From assembly GCA_016713085.1 (NCBI GenBank), contig JADJPV010000001.1, positions 868,001 to 932,000 of the forward strand: 64,000 nt of DNA, in the 5' to 3' direction. The notes beneath the pieces are model-generated. The model worked only from the letters and a program-made list of their open reading frames with translations, was not told the DNA's origin and searched no databases. Origin of the DNA: Chitinophagaceae bacterium. Lineage in GTDB: Bacteria > Bacteroidota > Bacteroidia > Chitinophagales > Chitinophagaceae. The position numbers and the translations under genes were made by a program. Positions 45,243 to 56,201 of the stretch are shown here, piece by piece. Position 1 is the first letter of the stretch. Each line of letters opens with the position of its first letter.

Positions 45243-46619
45243 TTACAACCCATACTGATCAACGATATACAGCAGCAGCACCATATTAATTGCACCCAGC
45301 TCCAGTTCACGTTTGCTCACCATTTCAAATGTATCGTTTCCTGCATGATGATGATCGAAGTAACGCTGTGAATCAGGACGAAGACAGGCAAGTACGGTGC
45401 CTAATGGACGAAGCGGACCGATATCAGCACCGCCGCCACCCTCACTGAATTCATACACACCATATGGTTTAAATAAAGGCATCCAATTGCGTAAACGTTC
45501 CAGTACAGGAGCAGTTGCTGTAAAGCCAAAAGCTCTTGGTGTAAATCCACCTGCATCACTTTCCAGTGCGAAAATATGTTTCATTGTTTTTTCTGCTGCG
45601 GCCACTTCTCCATATTTACGTCCGCCACGCAAACCATTTTCTTCATTCATAAACATTACCACACGGATGGTTCGCTTTGGTTTAATGCCGAGCCGTTTGT
45701 ACACACGGATAATTTCCATGCTCTGTACACAACCTGCACCATCATCATGTGCACCTTCGGCTAAATCCCATGAGTCAAGATGACCACCAACCGTAATGAT
45801 TTCGTTGGGAAATTCAGTTCCTCTGATTTCTCCAATTACATTATGACTTTTTACATCAGGCAGCATTTCACATTCTGTACGGAAGAATAACTGCAGCCCT
45901 TTACTTGTTTTCAGTTCACGACTCACATATTCAGCATGTCTTGTTGATACTGCAATGGCAGGAATTTTTGGAAACGAATCGTTATAGGTTGTTGCACCTG
46001 TATGCGGAAAATCATCAATATTACTTGCCAGTGAACGAACCATTACACCAATGGCTCCATACTTCGCCGCCATGGAAGGGCCACGGCCACGAAACTGTCC
46101 TGCTTCACCATAAGAACGGAATGTTTCAACATTGGTGGGGTTCATGGGAAAATTATAAAACACAATTTTTCCTTTGATGCCATTTTCACCCAAATCTTCC
46201 ACTTCCTTAAACGACTTTACTTCAACCACATCGGCTTTAATCCCTTTCTTTCCTGTGCCCACACTGTTACCCAATGCACATACATTTAATGAGAAGGTGT
46301 TTCCTTTTTCATCAACCAGGAATGCACTTTCTTTTGCTCCACGTACCCAATGCGGCACCATACATTCCTGCAGGTAAACCGTATCAGCACCTAATTCCTT
46401 CATCATGCGGAAGGTTTCTGTTACCGATTTCCCTGCCTGCGGCGAACCGCTGAGACGGGGGCCAACCTGTTTGCATAAGAAACGCAGGTTATCATAAGCC
46501 TTGCTGTTGGTAAAAATATCATCAGCAATTTTTTTAAATATAATGGAATCATTTTTCTGGGCAACTGTTGCGGAAGTTGCCGAAAAACAAAGCAGAAAGA
46601 GAAGGTAAACTGAACGCAT
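45243..46619 (-). CDS. exported M28-family metallopeptidase
   Basis: A zinc-dependent aminopeptidase or carboxypeptidase. The start MRSVYLLFLLCFSATSATVAQ at 46619 gives a proper signal peptide; 15 residues of an upstream extension are unlikely. A PA-like inserted domain covers about 120-230, and the M28 core follows with the zinc and catalytic residues in VGGHLDSWD, GAHDDGAGC, MNEENGLRGG, FALESDAGG and FDHHHAGNDTFE. About 458 residues. It is probably periplasmic or outer-membrane associated, processing peptides. It is divergent from bshA and has no operon partner. Confidence 0.92.
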   Translation of the reverse strand: MRSVYLLFLLCFSATSATVAQKNDSIIFKKIADDIFTNSKAYDNLRFLCKQVGPRLSGSPQAGKSVTETFRMMKELGADTVYLQECMVPHWVRGAKESAFLVDEKGNTFSLNVCALGNSVGTGKKGIKADVVEVKSFKEVEDLGENGIKGKIVFYNFPMNPTNVETFRSYGEAGQFRGRGPSMAAKYGAIGVMVRSLASNIDDFPHTGATTYNDSFPKIPAIAVSTRHAEYVSRELKTSKGLQLFFRTECEMLPDVKSHNVIGEIRGTEFPNEIITVGGHLDSWDLAEGAHDDGAGCVQSMEIIRVYKRLGIKPKRTIRVVMFMNEENGLRGGRKYGEVAAAEKTMKHIFALESDAGGFTPRAFGFTATAPVLERLRNWMPLFKPYGVYEFSEGGGGADIGPLRPLGTVLACLRPDSQRYFDHHHAGNDTFEMVSKRELELGAINMVLLLYIVDQYGL

Positions 46620-46840
46620 GGTGATTATTTTCGGATGAAACTGAGAAAATTGAAAATAAAACAACTATCCTGTCCGGCAAAATGATATCTGTCCACAAAC
46701 AGGAAAATTTACAGGCGGCAACAGATGAAAAAGCCCAGTTCGGCGAAAGTGCTAACTTCGCTGTCTTAATAAAGCTGAATGAAATAAGCCCGGCTCCTGC
46801 CCGGCGAAAAACATCAAGCCATAAAAATTAAAAATTACTC

Positions 46841-47971
46841 ATGAAAATAGGTATCGTTTGCTATCCCACATTTGGCGGTAGCGGTGTGTTGGCAACAGAG
46901 CTGGGGAAAGCATTGGCAGAAAAAGGTCACATGGTTCATTTTATTACGTACCAGCAACCGGTAAGATTGAGCGGATTCTTTACCAATATCTTTTACCACG
47001 AAGTAAGAGTTCCGCATTATCCATTATTTGATTATCCGCCTTACGAAACAACACTGGCCAGCACCATGGTGGATGTTGTTTTGAATAATGATCTTGATCT
47101 GCTGCATGTGCATTATGCTATTCCGCATGCATCAGCAGCCTATATGGCCAAACAGATTCTGAAGAAGAAAGGGAAAGATATTCCGGTTATTCTTACACTG
47201 CACGGAACAGATATTACACTGGTTGGAAAAGATAAAACCTTTGAACCGGTGGTTACGTTTTCTATTAATGAAAGTGATGCCATTACAGCCGTATCAAAAA
47301 ATCTGCGTGACGAAACCTATCATTCATTTCATATTGAAAAAGAAATTGAAGTCATTTATAACTTTGTTGATGTAAAGCGGTTTGATAAAAAACCTTTGGA
47401 TGCATTTAAGAAAGTGCTGGCGCCGAATGAAGAAAAAATTATCACCCATGCATCTAACTTCCGTAAAGTGAAAAGAGTAAGCGATATCATTCACACATTT
47501 GCCAATATTCATAAAGAGATTCCATCGAAATTACTGATGGTGGGTGATGGACCCGACAGACCTGATGCCGAAGACTTATGCCGTGAACTGAAAATCTGTG
47601 ATGATGTGCGTTTTCTCGGCAAGCAGCAGGAAATGGAAGAGATCCTTGCTATTTCTGATCTGTTCATTCTAACATCAGAATATGAAAGCTTTGGTCTTTC
47701 TGCATTGGAAGCAATGGCAGCAGGTGTTCCTGTATTATCAACCAACGCAGGTGGATTACCTGAAATAAATATTCACGGACAAACCGGCTTTATGGCCAAT
47801 GTAGGCGATGTAAAAGAAATGAGCCGCCTGGGAATTGATTTGCTGGGGAATGAAGAACTGCTCAAAACATTTAAACAAAATGCGAGGGAACATGCAGCGA
47901 AATTTGATATTCACCACATTGTTCCTTTGTATGAAAAATTATACGAGCGCTTTGTTTCTGTTGTTGTTTAA
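46841..47971 (+). CDS. bshA: N-acetyl-alpha-D-glucosaminyl L-malate synthase BshA
   Basis: First step of bacillithiol synthesis: transfers GlcNAc from UDP-GlcNAc to L-malate. It is a GT4-type two-domain enzyme of 376 residues. The start MKIGIVCYPTFGGSGVLATELGKAL is diagnostic of BshA, and HVHYAIPHASAAYMAKQIL and LTLHGTDITLVG match the first domain. The second domain has THASNFRKVKR, LMVGDGPDRPDAE and the EX7E motif SEYESFGLSALEAMA. It implies bacillithiol as low-molecular-weight thiol. The other bsh genes are not in the window. Its stop overlaps the corrected stop of the converging envC-like gene by two bases. Confidence 0.95.
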   Translation: MKIGIVCYPTFGGSGVLATELGKALAEKGHMVHFITYQQPVRLSGFFTNIFYHEVRVPHYPLFDYPPYETTLASTMVDVVLNNDLDLLHVHYAIPHASAAYMAKQILKKKGKDIPVILTLHGTDITLVGKDKTFEPVVTFSINESDAITAVSKNLRDETYHSFHIEKEIEVIYNFVDVKRFDKKPLDAFKKVLAPNEEKIITHASNFRKVKRVSDIIHTFANIHKEIPSKLLMVGDGPDRPDAEDLCRELKICDDVRFLGKQQEMEEILAISDLFILTSEYESFGLSALEAMAAGVPVLSTNAGGLPEINIHGQTGFMANVGDVKEMSRLGIDLLGNEELLKTFKQNAREHAAKFDIHHIVPLYEKLYERFVSVVV

Positions 47972-49324
47972 CGGCGGCGTAACCATAAAGCAGGGTTCAT
48001 GAACTGATTTTTCTTTGGTCATAATAAAATCAACCTGCCCCTCGCCGTCGAGATTCGTCCCTACTCTGCCGACGCTTTGCCCGGTTTTAATGCTTTGCCC
48101 TTTGCTTACACTTACAGATGAAAGATTACTGTAGGTTGTAAAATATTTACCATGTCTTACAGTTACTGCACTCATGCCTCCCACATCAAACACACTTACC
48201 ACTTCACCATCAAAACATACTTTTACATTCGTGCCTGAAGGAGAAGCGATTGTAATGAAATCCTGGTTGCCTTTGATATTTGTACCGGGTATTGTATAAG
48301 GACCGTAAGCAATGGATACATATCCATTATCCACAGGAAAAGGAAGCTTGCCTTTATTACTTTCAAAATTATTTCCTAATGCAAGATCTTCTTTGTTATA
48401 CTCAAGATAGCTTTCCGGTTCTTTCACAGGCTCTTTTTTACTACCGGTTCGCTTTAACCTTGGCGGTTGCCGGTGAAATACCAGTTGTTGCCGGGTTATT
48501 GCGCATTGTTTTTAGCAACCTTTGCTTTGGCAGCTTCTGCATCTATTTTTCCTTTTCTAAGCATCAGCTTTTACTTTTGCTTCTGCCTCTTTTCTTGCTG
48601 CTGCAATTTCTCTGCTGATAATGGATGAAATAGAAGCCTGTAATGATTGTGCCTGTTTCCTCTTTGCTGCTATGGTAGTATTAATTTCTTTTTCTCTGTT
48701 CTTCAAATTCTTTACCACTGCATCCTGTTCCTGTTTATCCTTTACCAGTTCACCCATTTCTTTCGCCTGGCTCTGTATGGTGAGTGTTTTTTCTTTCTTG
48801 TTATTGGTGAGCTGAATAATTTTTTCTTTATACAGTATCTCTGTATGATTGATTGCATCGAGCTGCTGTGCACGGTAACTGCGGTATGCTTTCATATAAG
48901 CAATACGGCGGATGGCATCATTAAAGTTGGTAGCAGAGAACAGGAAGTTTAAAAAATCATAACTGCTTCTGTTCTTGTATGCATACACCACATTGTGTGC
49001 ATAGTTCATCTTCAGTGTATCCAGATCTTTCTGCAAACGTTTCATTTCACGGTAAGAGGTGTTAATATCACCTTCAATGGAACGCACCTGTTTATTAATC
49101 GTGTAAATGACTTCGTTACGTAAACGGATCTTATTCTGAATCAGTGTAAGCTGGCCGATACTTTGCTTCTTGTTTTTCTTAATCTCGTTGTACTGGTTAT
49201 TGAGCACTTCAATTTCCTGGAGTGTCTGTTTTCTCTTTTTTTCAAGCTCAGTTTTATCCTGTGCAAATACAAGTACCTGCAGGAGAGTAAAAACAGTAAG
49301 CAAACAGATTTTCAACATAGGCAT
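47968..49324 (-). CDS. EnvC-like murein hydrolase activator with M23 domain (several frameshifts)
   Basis: The N-terminal 250 residues start with a signal peptide (MLKICLLTVFTLLQVLVFAQ) and form a long coiled coil (KTELEKKRKQTLQEIEVL to about residue 245). A low-complexity Ala/Lys/Glu stretch around 48430-48600 contains several frame changes. The C-terminal part (48427 down) is an M23/LytM domain (LPFPVDNGYVSIAYGPY, VKVCFDGEVVSVFDVGG, VTVRHGKYFTTYSNL, DGEGQVDFIMTKE). One more slip at the T run 48008-48012 would give the usual end NPALWLRRR. The typical HxxxD and HxH metal residues look incomplete, so, as in EnvC, it probably activates amidases at division rather than cutting itself. About 450 residues. 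Confidence 0.85.
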
Positions 49325-49400
49325 GATTTTGAATGATTACAAAAATAAGGGTTCGGGTTTAAAGAGTTAAACGCCGTGTTATTTGAAAACGTATGCCGGT

Positions 49401-50225
49401 TTAGATTCTTTTAAATTTTTTAGGAATTGTAAAGGGGAAGCTTAACTGTTCATTAAACTTATAATCCTTGAATTTAAGCTGTACTTCCAGCTTATTCTGC
49501 TGTATAATAGATATTTCCCTGTAGGCAGAGAACATGACGCCTGCTTTATTTTCGTAGTCGTTATAGATCAGATCACAGGTGCGGTTCATCACCGGGTCAT
49601 TATCATCAAGTTTGCTTTTTTCAACTAAAAATCCATTGCCAATAGAAAGACGGTTTTTAAACTGCGGATCAATACTGAGCAATGCATAACCATTGGCCGC
49701 CTGGCTGTATGATATAATACTGTCTTTATTGAAAAACAAAGGATTGCCCAGCAGCAAATTCTGTAAATCAGAAAAAGCAAATGGGATCTGGCTCACTTCC
49801 TGGATATGTTCCAACGGCCTCACCTGGTAAGTGTTCGCCAGCTTATCCATGATCTTTATACTGTCTTTGGTAATGAGTACCCGTATGCCTTCAATACCAA
49901 TATCGTTACTCAGTGAAATCCAGATGAGGCTATCTTTCAGCATCCGGATATTCGCAATAAAATCGGGCTGCTTTCCTTTACTGTTTGTATAATCAACTCT
50001 TATTTTAGCTGAGAATGTATTGAACTCAATTCTGTTCTTCTGCACTTTCAGCAATAAATCATTTACCATACGCATGGTATCTTCATGTGTTGGCTGCACA
50101 ACTGTTAAAACTGTTACTACAGTATCTTTCTTAACAATTGCCTGCTGAATTTTTTTAGTTGAGCGGCAGGCAGAAAATGCAAGCAGCAAAACAATTGTAA
50201 CAGCTAAAACATAAATTCTCTTCAT
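49401..50225 (-). CDS. DUF4292-domain lipoprotein
   Basis: A 274-residue lipoprotein. The start MKRIYVLAVTIVLLLAFSAC at 50225 carries a lipobox ending in the Cys at position 20. The mature protein has the DUF4292 pattern: FNTFSAKIRVDYTNSKGKQPDFIANIR, LIWISLSNDIGIEGIRVLIT and NLLLGNPLFF, a LolA/LolB-like half-barrel. Its position between dut and the EnvC-like gene is common in Bacteroidota. It probably works in outer-membrane lipid or lipoprotein handling. Six bases separate it from dut, so the two are surely co-transcribed. Confidence 0.85.
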   Translation of the reverse strand: MKRIYVLAVTIVLLLAFSACRSTKKIQQAIVKKDTVVTVLTVVQPTHEDTMRMVNDLLLKVQKNRIEFNTFSAKIRVDYTNSKGKQPDFIANIRMLKDSLIWISLSNDIGIEGIRVLITKDSIKIMDKLANTYQVRPLEHIQEVSQIPFAFSDLQNLLLGNPLFFNKDSIISYSQAANGYALLSIDPQFKNRLSIGNGFLVEKSKLDDNDPVMNRTCDLIYNDYENKAGVMFSAYREISIIQQNKLEVQLKFKDYKFNEQLSFPFTIPKKFKRI

Positions 50226-50231
50226 GATCAA

Positions 50232-50666
50232 TTAATTTTTTCCTGTGCTGCCAAAACCGCCTGCACTTCTGTTTGTATCTTCTATTTCAACTGAAAGTTC
50301 CCAGTTAATTTTTTCAACTTTCTGTATCACCATCTGTGCAATACGTTCACCGCTTTGTATAATTTGTGTTTCGTTACTCAGGTTAATTAAGATAATCTTA
50401 ATTTCTCCACGGTAATCAGCATCAATTGTTCCGGGCGTATTTAAACAGGTAATACCCTGCTTAACAGCCAGCCCGCTTCTTGGACGTATCTGTGCTTCAA
50501 AACCCTGTGGCAATTCTATTGATAACCCTGTTGGGATTAATGCACGCTGTAAAGGTTTTAATTCAACAGCTTCTTTTATATACGCCCTGATATCCATTCC
50601 GCTTGAGCCTTCGGTTGCATAAGTTGGCAATGGATTATTTGAGTGATTGATAACACGAACCGTCAT
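50232..50666 (-). CDS. dut: dUTP diphosphatase
   Basis: Hydrolyses dUTP to dUMP and pyrophosphate, keeping uracil out of DNA. It is a trimeric-type enzyme of 144 residues. All five family motifs are visible: GSSGMDIRAYI, PRSGLAVKQGI, GTIDADYRGEI, GERIAQMVI and the C-terminal arm RSAGGFGSTGKN that closes over the active site. It is eight bases downstream of ispF and six before the DUF4292 gene, in one operon running to the EnvC-like gene. Confidence 0.95.
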   Translation of the reverse strand: MTVRVINHSNNPLPTYATEGSSGMDIRAYIKEAVELKPLQRALIPTGLSIELPQGFEAQIRPRSGLAVKQGITCLNTPGTIDADYRGEIKIILINLSNETQIIQSGERIAQMVIQKVEKINWELSVEIEDTNRSAGGFGSTGKN

Positions 50667-50674
50667 ATAATAAA

Positions 50675-51151
50675 TTATTTTTCGAGTAATACAGTGGCAT
50701 AAGCAACCAGCCCTTCTTCTCTTCCTACAAAACCCATCTGCTCTGTTGTAGTCGCCTTCACGGAAACAGCATCTGTATCCAGTTCAAGAATGGCAGCAAT
50801 GGTTTCCTGCATCTGGCTGATGAAAGGCTTAATTTTCGGAGCCTGCAAACAAAGTGTACTGTCAACGTTTACTACATGATAGCCTTTCTGTTTGATTTGA
50901 TCAAACGAACGCTGCAGTAAAATCTTACTGTCGATATTTTTAAATTCAGCAGAAGTATCAGGAAAATGAGTGCCGATATCACCCAACGCCAAAGCGCCGA
51001 GCATTGCATCACAGATGGCATGCAGTAACACATCAGCATCACTATGACCAACAGCTCCTTTATGATGCGGAATTTCCACACCGCCAATAAACAATTTTCT
51101 TCCTTCTGCCAGTTGATGATAATCAACACCTGTTCCGATTCTGAATGCCAT
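50675..51151 (-). CDS. ispF: 2-C-methyl-D-erythritol 2,4-cyclodiphosphate synthase
   Basis: Makes the cyclic diphosphate intermediate of the non-mevalonate isoprenoid pathway. The start MAFRIGTGVDYHQLAEGRKL at 51151 is the normal one; 15 upstream residues in the same frame overlap a terminator and are not part of the protein. The zinc ligands and active site are seen in GVDYHQL and HHKGAVGHSDADVLLHAICDAMLG, and the pattern IGTHFPD and the final ATTTEQMGFVGREEGLVAYA complete the family. 158 residues. First gene of the operon ispF-dut-DUF4292-envC-like. Confidence 0.95.
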   Translation of the reverse strand: MAFRIGTGVDYHQLAEGRKLFIGGVEIPHHKGAVGHSDADVLLHAICDAMLGALALGDIGTHFPDTSAEFKNIDSKILLQRSFDQIKQKGYHVVNVDSTLCLQAPKIKPFISQMQETIAAILELDTDAVSVKATTTEQMGFVGREEGLVAYATVLLEK

Positions 51152-51159
51152 AGTATAAT

Positions 51160-51192
51160 AAAAAAAGCGAAGGTAAACTACCTCCGCTTTTG
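51160..51192 (-). terminator. intrinsic terminator after porV
   Basis: On the minus strand AAAGCG-GAGGTA pairs with TACCTTC-GCTTT around GTT and is followed by a T run. It lies between porV and ispF and overlaps the ispF leader. Confidence 0.85.
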
Positions 51193-51214
51193 ACAAAATC
51201 TTTTATCGTTAATA

Positions 51215-52375
51215 CTAATTCTCAGGAGTTGTTGTTTCACCAGCATCTCCGCCCAAATCAAAAATGAGACTGAAACGGGTGGTATTGCTTAACGGGTTGC
51301 GGTTAATTCCCTGACCGGTTGGTACCAGGTATGAGAAGTTAAATCCTAAACGGTTATACTTTACGCCTGCTCCCACACTGAAGAAACGACGGTTGCCTTT
51401 TGTTTTGGCTTCATAAAAATATCCGGCTCGTGCAAAAAACAATTCGTTGTAACCATATTCTATGCCAGTTGAAATCTGAAACTCTTTCAGCTCTTCACTA
51501 AATCCTCCGGGTGCATCACCAAAAGAAGAGAACCAGCTGCCAACTACACTTTTGTTACGATAAGCATCCAGTGCGCCTGCTGCCGTATCGGATGGTGGTG
51601 TGGGTACCAGTAATTTATTTATATCGATTCCAAAACTGATCTTATTGGTTTCATCAATGGCTTTATGATAAACGCCGCCAATACCGAGGTTGGCAGGAAT
51701 ATAATCTTTACCTCTTGCATCGTTGGTATAAGAAATTTTTGTTCCGAGGTTGCTCATTACGGCACCTGCGGTAAAGCCTGATCCTTCTTCATTAAGTCCG
51801 TTATAATAAAACGATACATCGCCTGCAACAGCTGTTCCGGGTTTGTAAGTAACTCCGTTGGTATTGCCATTGGCAAGGTTGGAATAGATATAGCGGAGTG
51901 CAACGCCTACTCCTATTTTATCGCTTAAGCGGCGGCTGTAACCTGCATCAATAGAAAACTCACGGGGATTAAATTTTTGCAGATCGTTACCTGCGAAATC
52001 GGTAAACTGAATACTTCCAAGGTTGAAATAACGCAAGGAAGAAGAGATAGACGAGTTTTCATCAATCTGATGATAACCGGCGAGTGTGCCAATAAACACA
52101 TCGTTTAACCCAAGATCTTTTAACCACGGTGTGTATGTCAATGCAATGGATGAACGTTGGGTGGCAAAGGGAATTTTTGCCTGATTCCAGAACGATGAAT
52201 TTGCATCGGGTGATGTGGCAATACCCAGATCGCCCATACCTCCTGCTCTTGCATCGGGCGAAATACGTAACATGGGAACAGCGGTGGTTACTACATTAAT
52301 TCGGTCTTGAGCAAATGTTTTAATAGAAGCAAAAAGAAAAATTGTGCACAGGATTTGGATTGAAGCTTTTCTCAT
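51215..52375 (-). CDS. porV: type IX secretion outer-membrane protein PorV
   Basis: PorV (LptO) shuttles cargo with type IX sorting domains from the translocon to the PorU sortase. The start MRKASIQILCTIFLFASIKTFAQ at 52375 gives a signal peptide; an in-frame extension to 52396 is not needed. The mature start VTTAVPMLRISPDARAGGMG is diagnostic of PorV, followed by a FadL-like 14-strand barrel and a C-terminal aromatic strand (RFSLIFDLGG). 386 residues. It lies immediately downstream of porU, 72 bases away, and ends at a strong terminator. Confidence 0.93.
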   Translation of the reverse strand: MRKASIQILCTIFLFASIKTFAQDRINVVTTAVPMLRISPDARAGGMGDLGIATSPDANSSFWNQAKIPFATQRSSIALTYTPWLKDLGLNDVFIGTLAGYHQIDENSSISSSLRYFNLGSIQFTDFAGNDLQKFNPREFSIDAGYSRRLSDKIGVGVALRYIYSNLANGNTNGVTYKPGTAVAGDVSFYYNGLNEEGSGFTAGAVMSNLGTKISYTNDARGKDYIPANLGIGGVYHKAIDETNKISFGIDINKLLVPTPPSDTAAGALDAYRNKSVVGSWFSSFGDAPGGFSEELKEFQISTGIEYGYNELFFARAGYFYEAKTKGNRRFFSVGAGVKYNRLGFNFSYLVPTGQGINRNPLSNTTRFSLIFDLGGDAGETTTPEN

Positions 52376-52446
52376 CAGAATTGAAATTTGAGCCATAAAA
52401 ATAATTGTATTTGGCCAATGCCGGTCAAAATTGAACGTTTTTGGTT

Positions 52447-55400
52447 TTACAGAAGAACTAATTTTTGAAGGGCCGATTGCTTTTTACCGTTTGAGTCTTT
52501 TACTTCTAACTGGTAAATATAGACCCCACGGCCAATTTTCTGTCCGTAGTCATCTCTTCCGTCCCATTCAATGTCAAAAGAACGGTTTCCTTCTGTATTT
52601 ATTGTACGGATGATAGATTTTACAAGCTTCCCGGAAACGGAGAAAATGCGGATCATTACGTGCAGGTTATCACCCGGTCGGTTATGCTCAAACATGAAGG
52701 TTGTTTTGCTGGTAAAAGGGTTGGGGTAATTGTACACCCTTTCAATTTTAAATTCCTCATCTTTCACCACTTTAAATTCAAGCCTGTATTCACTGCTGTT
52801 ATTTTGAACATCCCATGCTTTGATAGTAAGTGTATGCAGGCCTTCTGTTAAATCAGGCAGTTGAAACCGAACCGAACCTGCCTGGTAACTGTCTGCATCT
52901 GCTTCGTAATAATCATTGAGTATAAAAAAGCGGCTGTTATCATTATCCAGCGTTGCAATCAGGTCATGACCAATACCTGTACCCACTGTATTAATACCGC
53001 TTGAATCAACTAAGTTCAGCAGCAATACAGGTGTTTGATTGGCAATACCACCATTAACGAATTTTTTATCGTTGAGCCAGCCTTTGATGGTTGGACCAGT
53101 TTGATCACTGATTGGATTTGTTCCTGCACCACCTACAACAATGGATGTTTCAGCCCCGTTTCCATCCTTCGTACCATCTTCTGCATAGTAATTAATCTTC
53201 CCGTTTCCAAACTGGTAGTTGATATCTTTTGGAACAACAAACGTGTAACTGAATTGTCCGTTGGTAACTTTTGCCTTCCCTTTAAAAATAATATTCGTCT
53301 GATTATTGAAGATTACAACATTACTTGTGGCATCATTCCCAAAGGTTTTTACCTGTTGAACCTTATCAAAAATTACAGGATATACATTTCCGTTAAACCC
53401 GGTCAGGCGATTACCGGAAGCATCTGTTACTTCGCCTTTGATGGTATATCGGTCCAATGCTTTTAACGTATCAGCAGATGGTGATTGATTATTGATGGAT
53501 GTTGTTTTTACTTTCAGGTTTGGAAATCCAAGACGCACAGCAGGATCTCCGAGCAACGTGAATTTTCTGTTGTTGATCACATCACCAAAATTCAGATAGG
53601 TATAATTCTTTGCTTTTTTCATGGCTTCACCCAGCGTTGGAAAAATTCCATTTGCATCAGTTGCCAGTGCCATCTGGAAATAATTATTATTGATGATGCG
53701 GTTACTGAAAGCAAACACCACACGGGTGGTTGTCATTAAAGCGATGGCACCTGTTTTTTCCCTAACTAAAATATTTTCGCCAATCGAATTCACAGCAGGA
53801 TTATCATAAGGAGCAAAATCGCAGGTAGCAGTAATAAACAATGGAAGTCGGTCAGGATTGTTCCAACTGTTCACCATATCCTGGTCGAGAACTACTTCCT
53901 CAGCTAATCTTCTGAAACCACCATGACCGCTGTAATTCCAGATCAATGTGCCGGAAAATAGTTTATTGTTGACGGCCTGGTTTGCATCTGGGTAACGGCT
54001 GCCTCCACTTCCGCTTTGCTGACGGTATGCATCGAGATAAATTTTTGAGAGATTAAAAGTTTTGTTTTGCTGAATCACCTGTGCATGCAGTTCTGCATCA
54101 TCGAGGTGAATATTATTGTCTTCATCATCTGCCACCAGTGATACTTCATTTCTCCACGGACCAAAACTTTCTTTGGCGTGATAGCGGATCACTTTATCAA
54201 CCACATACTTTGCTTCCTGTGCATTCTTTGCAGGAATACGGCCAATGCCAATATCAATTAAACTTACAGGAAAAGTCTGGTTGATGTTATCAGCATCATC
54301 CAGTAATCCAAAAAAATCATCCGATGTATACGTTGATAACGGATCAAGTGACGCATTGCTTTCGTAACAGGGAACAAGATTGGTGTTTGCACTGATCCTG
54401 TTTTGATAATCATACGATGCATCACCAAATAATAAAAGATAACGGGGACGTTTGGTTGTATCGTTCCCGGCTTTATCATAATACATTTTTACAAAATCAC
54501 GGGTAGCAGCAGGATCAGCTGTGCCTGATGAAAATTCATTGTACACCTGGTCGGTTGTTACAACAAGAGTGCGGAGATTTTGATTTTGCTGATGCCATGC
54601 ACCCAGCCTCTGTGCTTCTGAAAGTAAAGATGGATGAGTTACAATGAGGTAATCTTTTACAGATGAATTGTGCAGATCCTGATTGTTGATTTTGCCTAAT
54701 GCCTGAGGCTGTAAAAAAATCTGATTATTAAAAGCAACATATTCCCTTAAACGTTCAGAAGTATTAGCGAACCTGAATTCTGAACCTGTTACTGTTCCTG
54801 AAATATTTACAGGATTTAAGGGGTCAGTCACTTCCCAAACAATTGTATTCGCTGATGCAGATTGCAAACGAAATTCAGTACTGTTTCCACTGCCTACCGT
54901 TTCCCAATCACGGAACATCAACTGATCAATCCCGTTCATACTTAACAGCCGCTGCGGAAATAACTTAAACCAGTTGAGCCATCCCTGTGAATTTAAACTG
55001 CCGGGCTGGTACGTGTATTGAATCGTAATGGCCGATTGTGCTGAAGTAAATGTTGAAACTGCTTCATGCGGAAAAGCCACGGGATCGTAAGTACCTGTGC
55101 CAACACTTGTAACATTGTGCTGCACTGCCACATTATTATTTGCCCTTACTGTAAACGAACTGCTTACACTGTTACTTCTTGCAGCAACATTTGAAACAAT
55201 CTGTACCGGAGTGCCGGTTACTAAGTTTGGAAAAGAGACAGAAAAATTCCGTGTTACTGTTTTGCCGGGTGTATTACTGAACTCTTCTCCATACCATTCT
55301 TTGCCACTCTTTAAAAAATTAATGGTATCCAGTTCATAAAAATAATGGTCCCGGAAAGCTGTCACCACTTGATTAGGTGATGCTGCACTATTTTTGTTTT

Positions 55401-55856
55401 GTACTCTCAGCCCGATTCCGCCAACTGTCAAAAATAAAAAGATTCATTACTGTATAAATTTTTCTGATGCTGAAATGTTTTATTCAGTGAATCTTTAATC
55501 CATGCATGCGGTCCGGCAGCAAAAAACAGGAAATAATCATTGCCGCTGAAAATACCATCGCCACCATCCACCATCAGTATGGCGTTCTCAGTTAAATCAT
55601 CTGCCCTGCTGATTGAATTTGCTTCCGGCAGCATCTGCCCCCCATTTCCATACAAACGGATAGCAGTGCTGGATAAGTTGGTGGTATTAACTCCCAGGGC
55701 CTGCAGGAAAGTCACATTCACCCGGTATACACCGGTATTTTTTACAGATAATTTATACCAGTTGCCGTTTGACAGCACAGAATTAGTACGATAGCTGCGT
55801 TGTGCAGTAACGGAGAGAAATACAAAACAGCCAATTAGCAGTGCAGTGTAACGCAT
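52447..55856 (-). CDS. porU: type IX secretion sortase PorU (frameshift at 55430-55434)
   Basis: PorU cleaves the C-terminal sorting domain of type IX cargo on the cell surface and helps attach it to anionic lipopolysaccharide. The start MRYTALLIGCFVFLSVTAQ at 55856 begins the N-terminal part; the frame is lost at an A run (55430-55434) and continues LTVGGIGLRVQNKNS. The repaired length is about 1136 residues. It has the gingipain-like C25 peptidase domain (about 360-750), with catalytic His in WNYSGHGGFRRL and Cys in FITATCDFAPYDNP. A C-terminal FlgD-like sorting region ends VYNYPNPFTSKTTFMFEH ... GVYIYQLEV. It is divergent from gldJ. Confidence 0.92.
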
Positions 55857-55898
55857 AGAGGGTGAATAACAAATATACCTGAAATGGCTTTGAACCAC

Positions 55899-56201
55899 AA
55901 TTCGTTCATCAATTGCGGGTCTTATTTATCAGAAAATAAACAGTCATCTAAAAATGCAAATTGAACTGCTGTTTGCTTCAGCTCATGATTAAATAAGATG
56001 CCATTTTACAGGCTGTTGCTGCACAGATTCGTAATTCTACTGATTACTAAGCAGAAATACTGAAATTCATATACAGGACCACTATTTTGTATAATTTTTA
56101 AAAAGAAAAACCTATGTTTGTCTCCACTCCTTATTAAAATTTGGAGTGTGAAATCCAATACAATATTTTTGAACATTACTCGTTAACTAAAAAACGAAGA
56201 G
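55899..56201. other. 303-base divergent intergenic region between porU and gldJ
   Basis: An AT-rich region. It contains the gldJ promoter at 56140-56171 and should contain the porU promoter nearer its left end. No other structure was recognised. Confidence 0.55.
56140..56171 (+). promoter_or_regulatory. Bacteroidota-type promoter for gldJ
   Basis: TTTG at 56140-56143, 20 bases, then TATTTTTG at 56164-56171. Both boxes match the phylum consensus (TTTG, 17-23 bases, TAnnTTTG). It predicts a leader of about 25 bases before the ATG at 56202. Confidence 0.7.

Noticed and set aside
53035..53466. Plus-strand ORF of 143 codons within porU
   Set aside because: Antisense shadow of a well-conserved gene. 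Cysteine- and isoleucine-rich composition with no domain.
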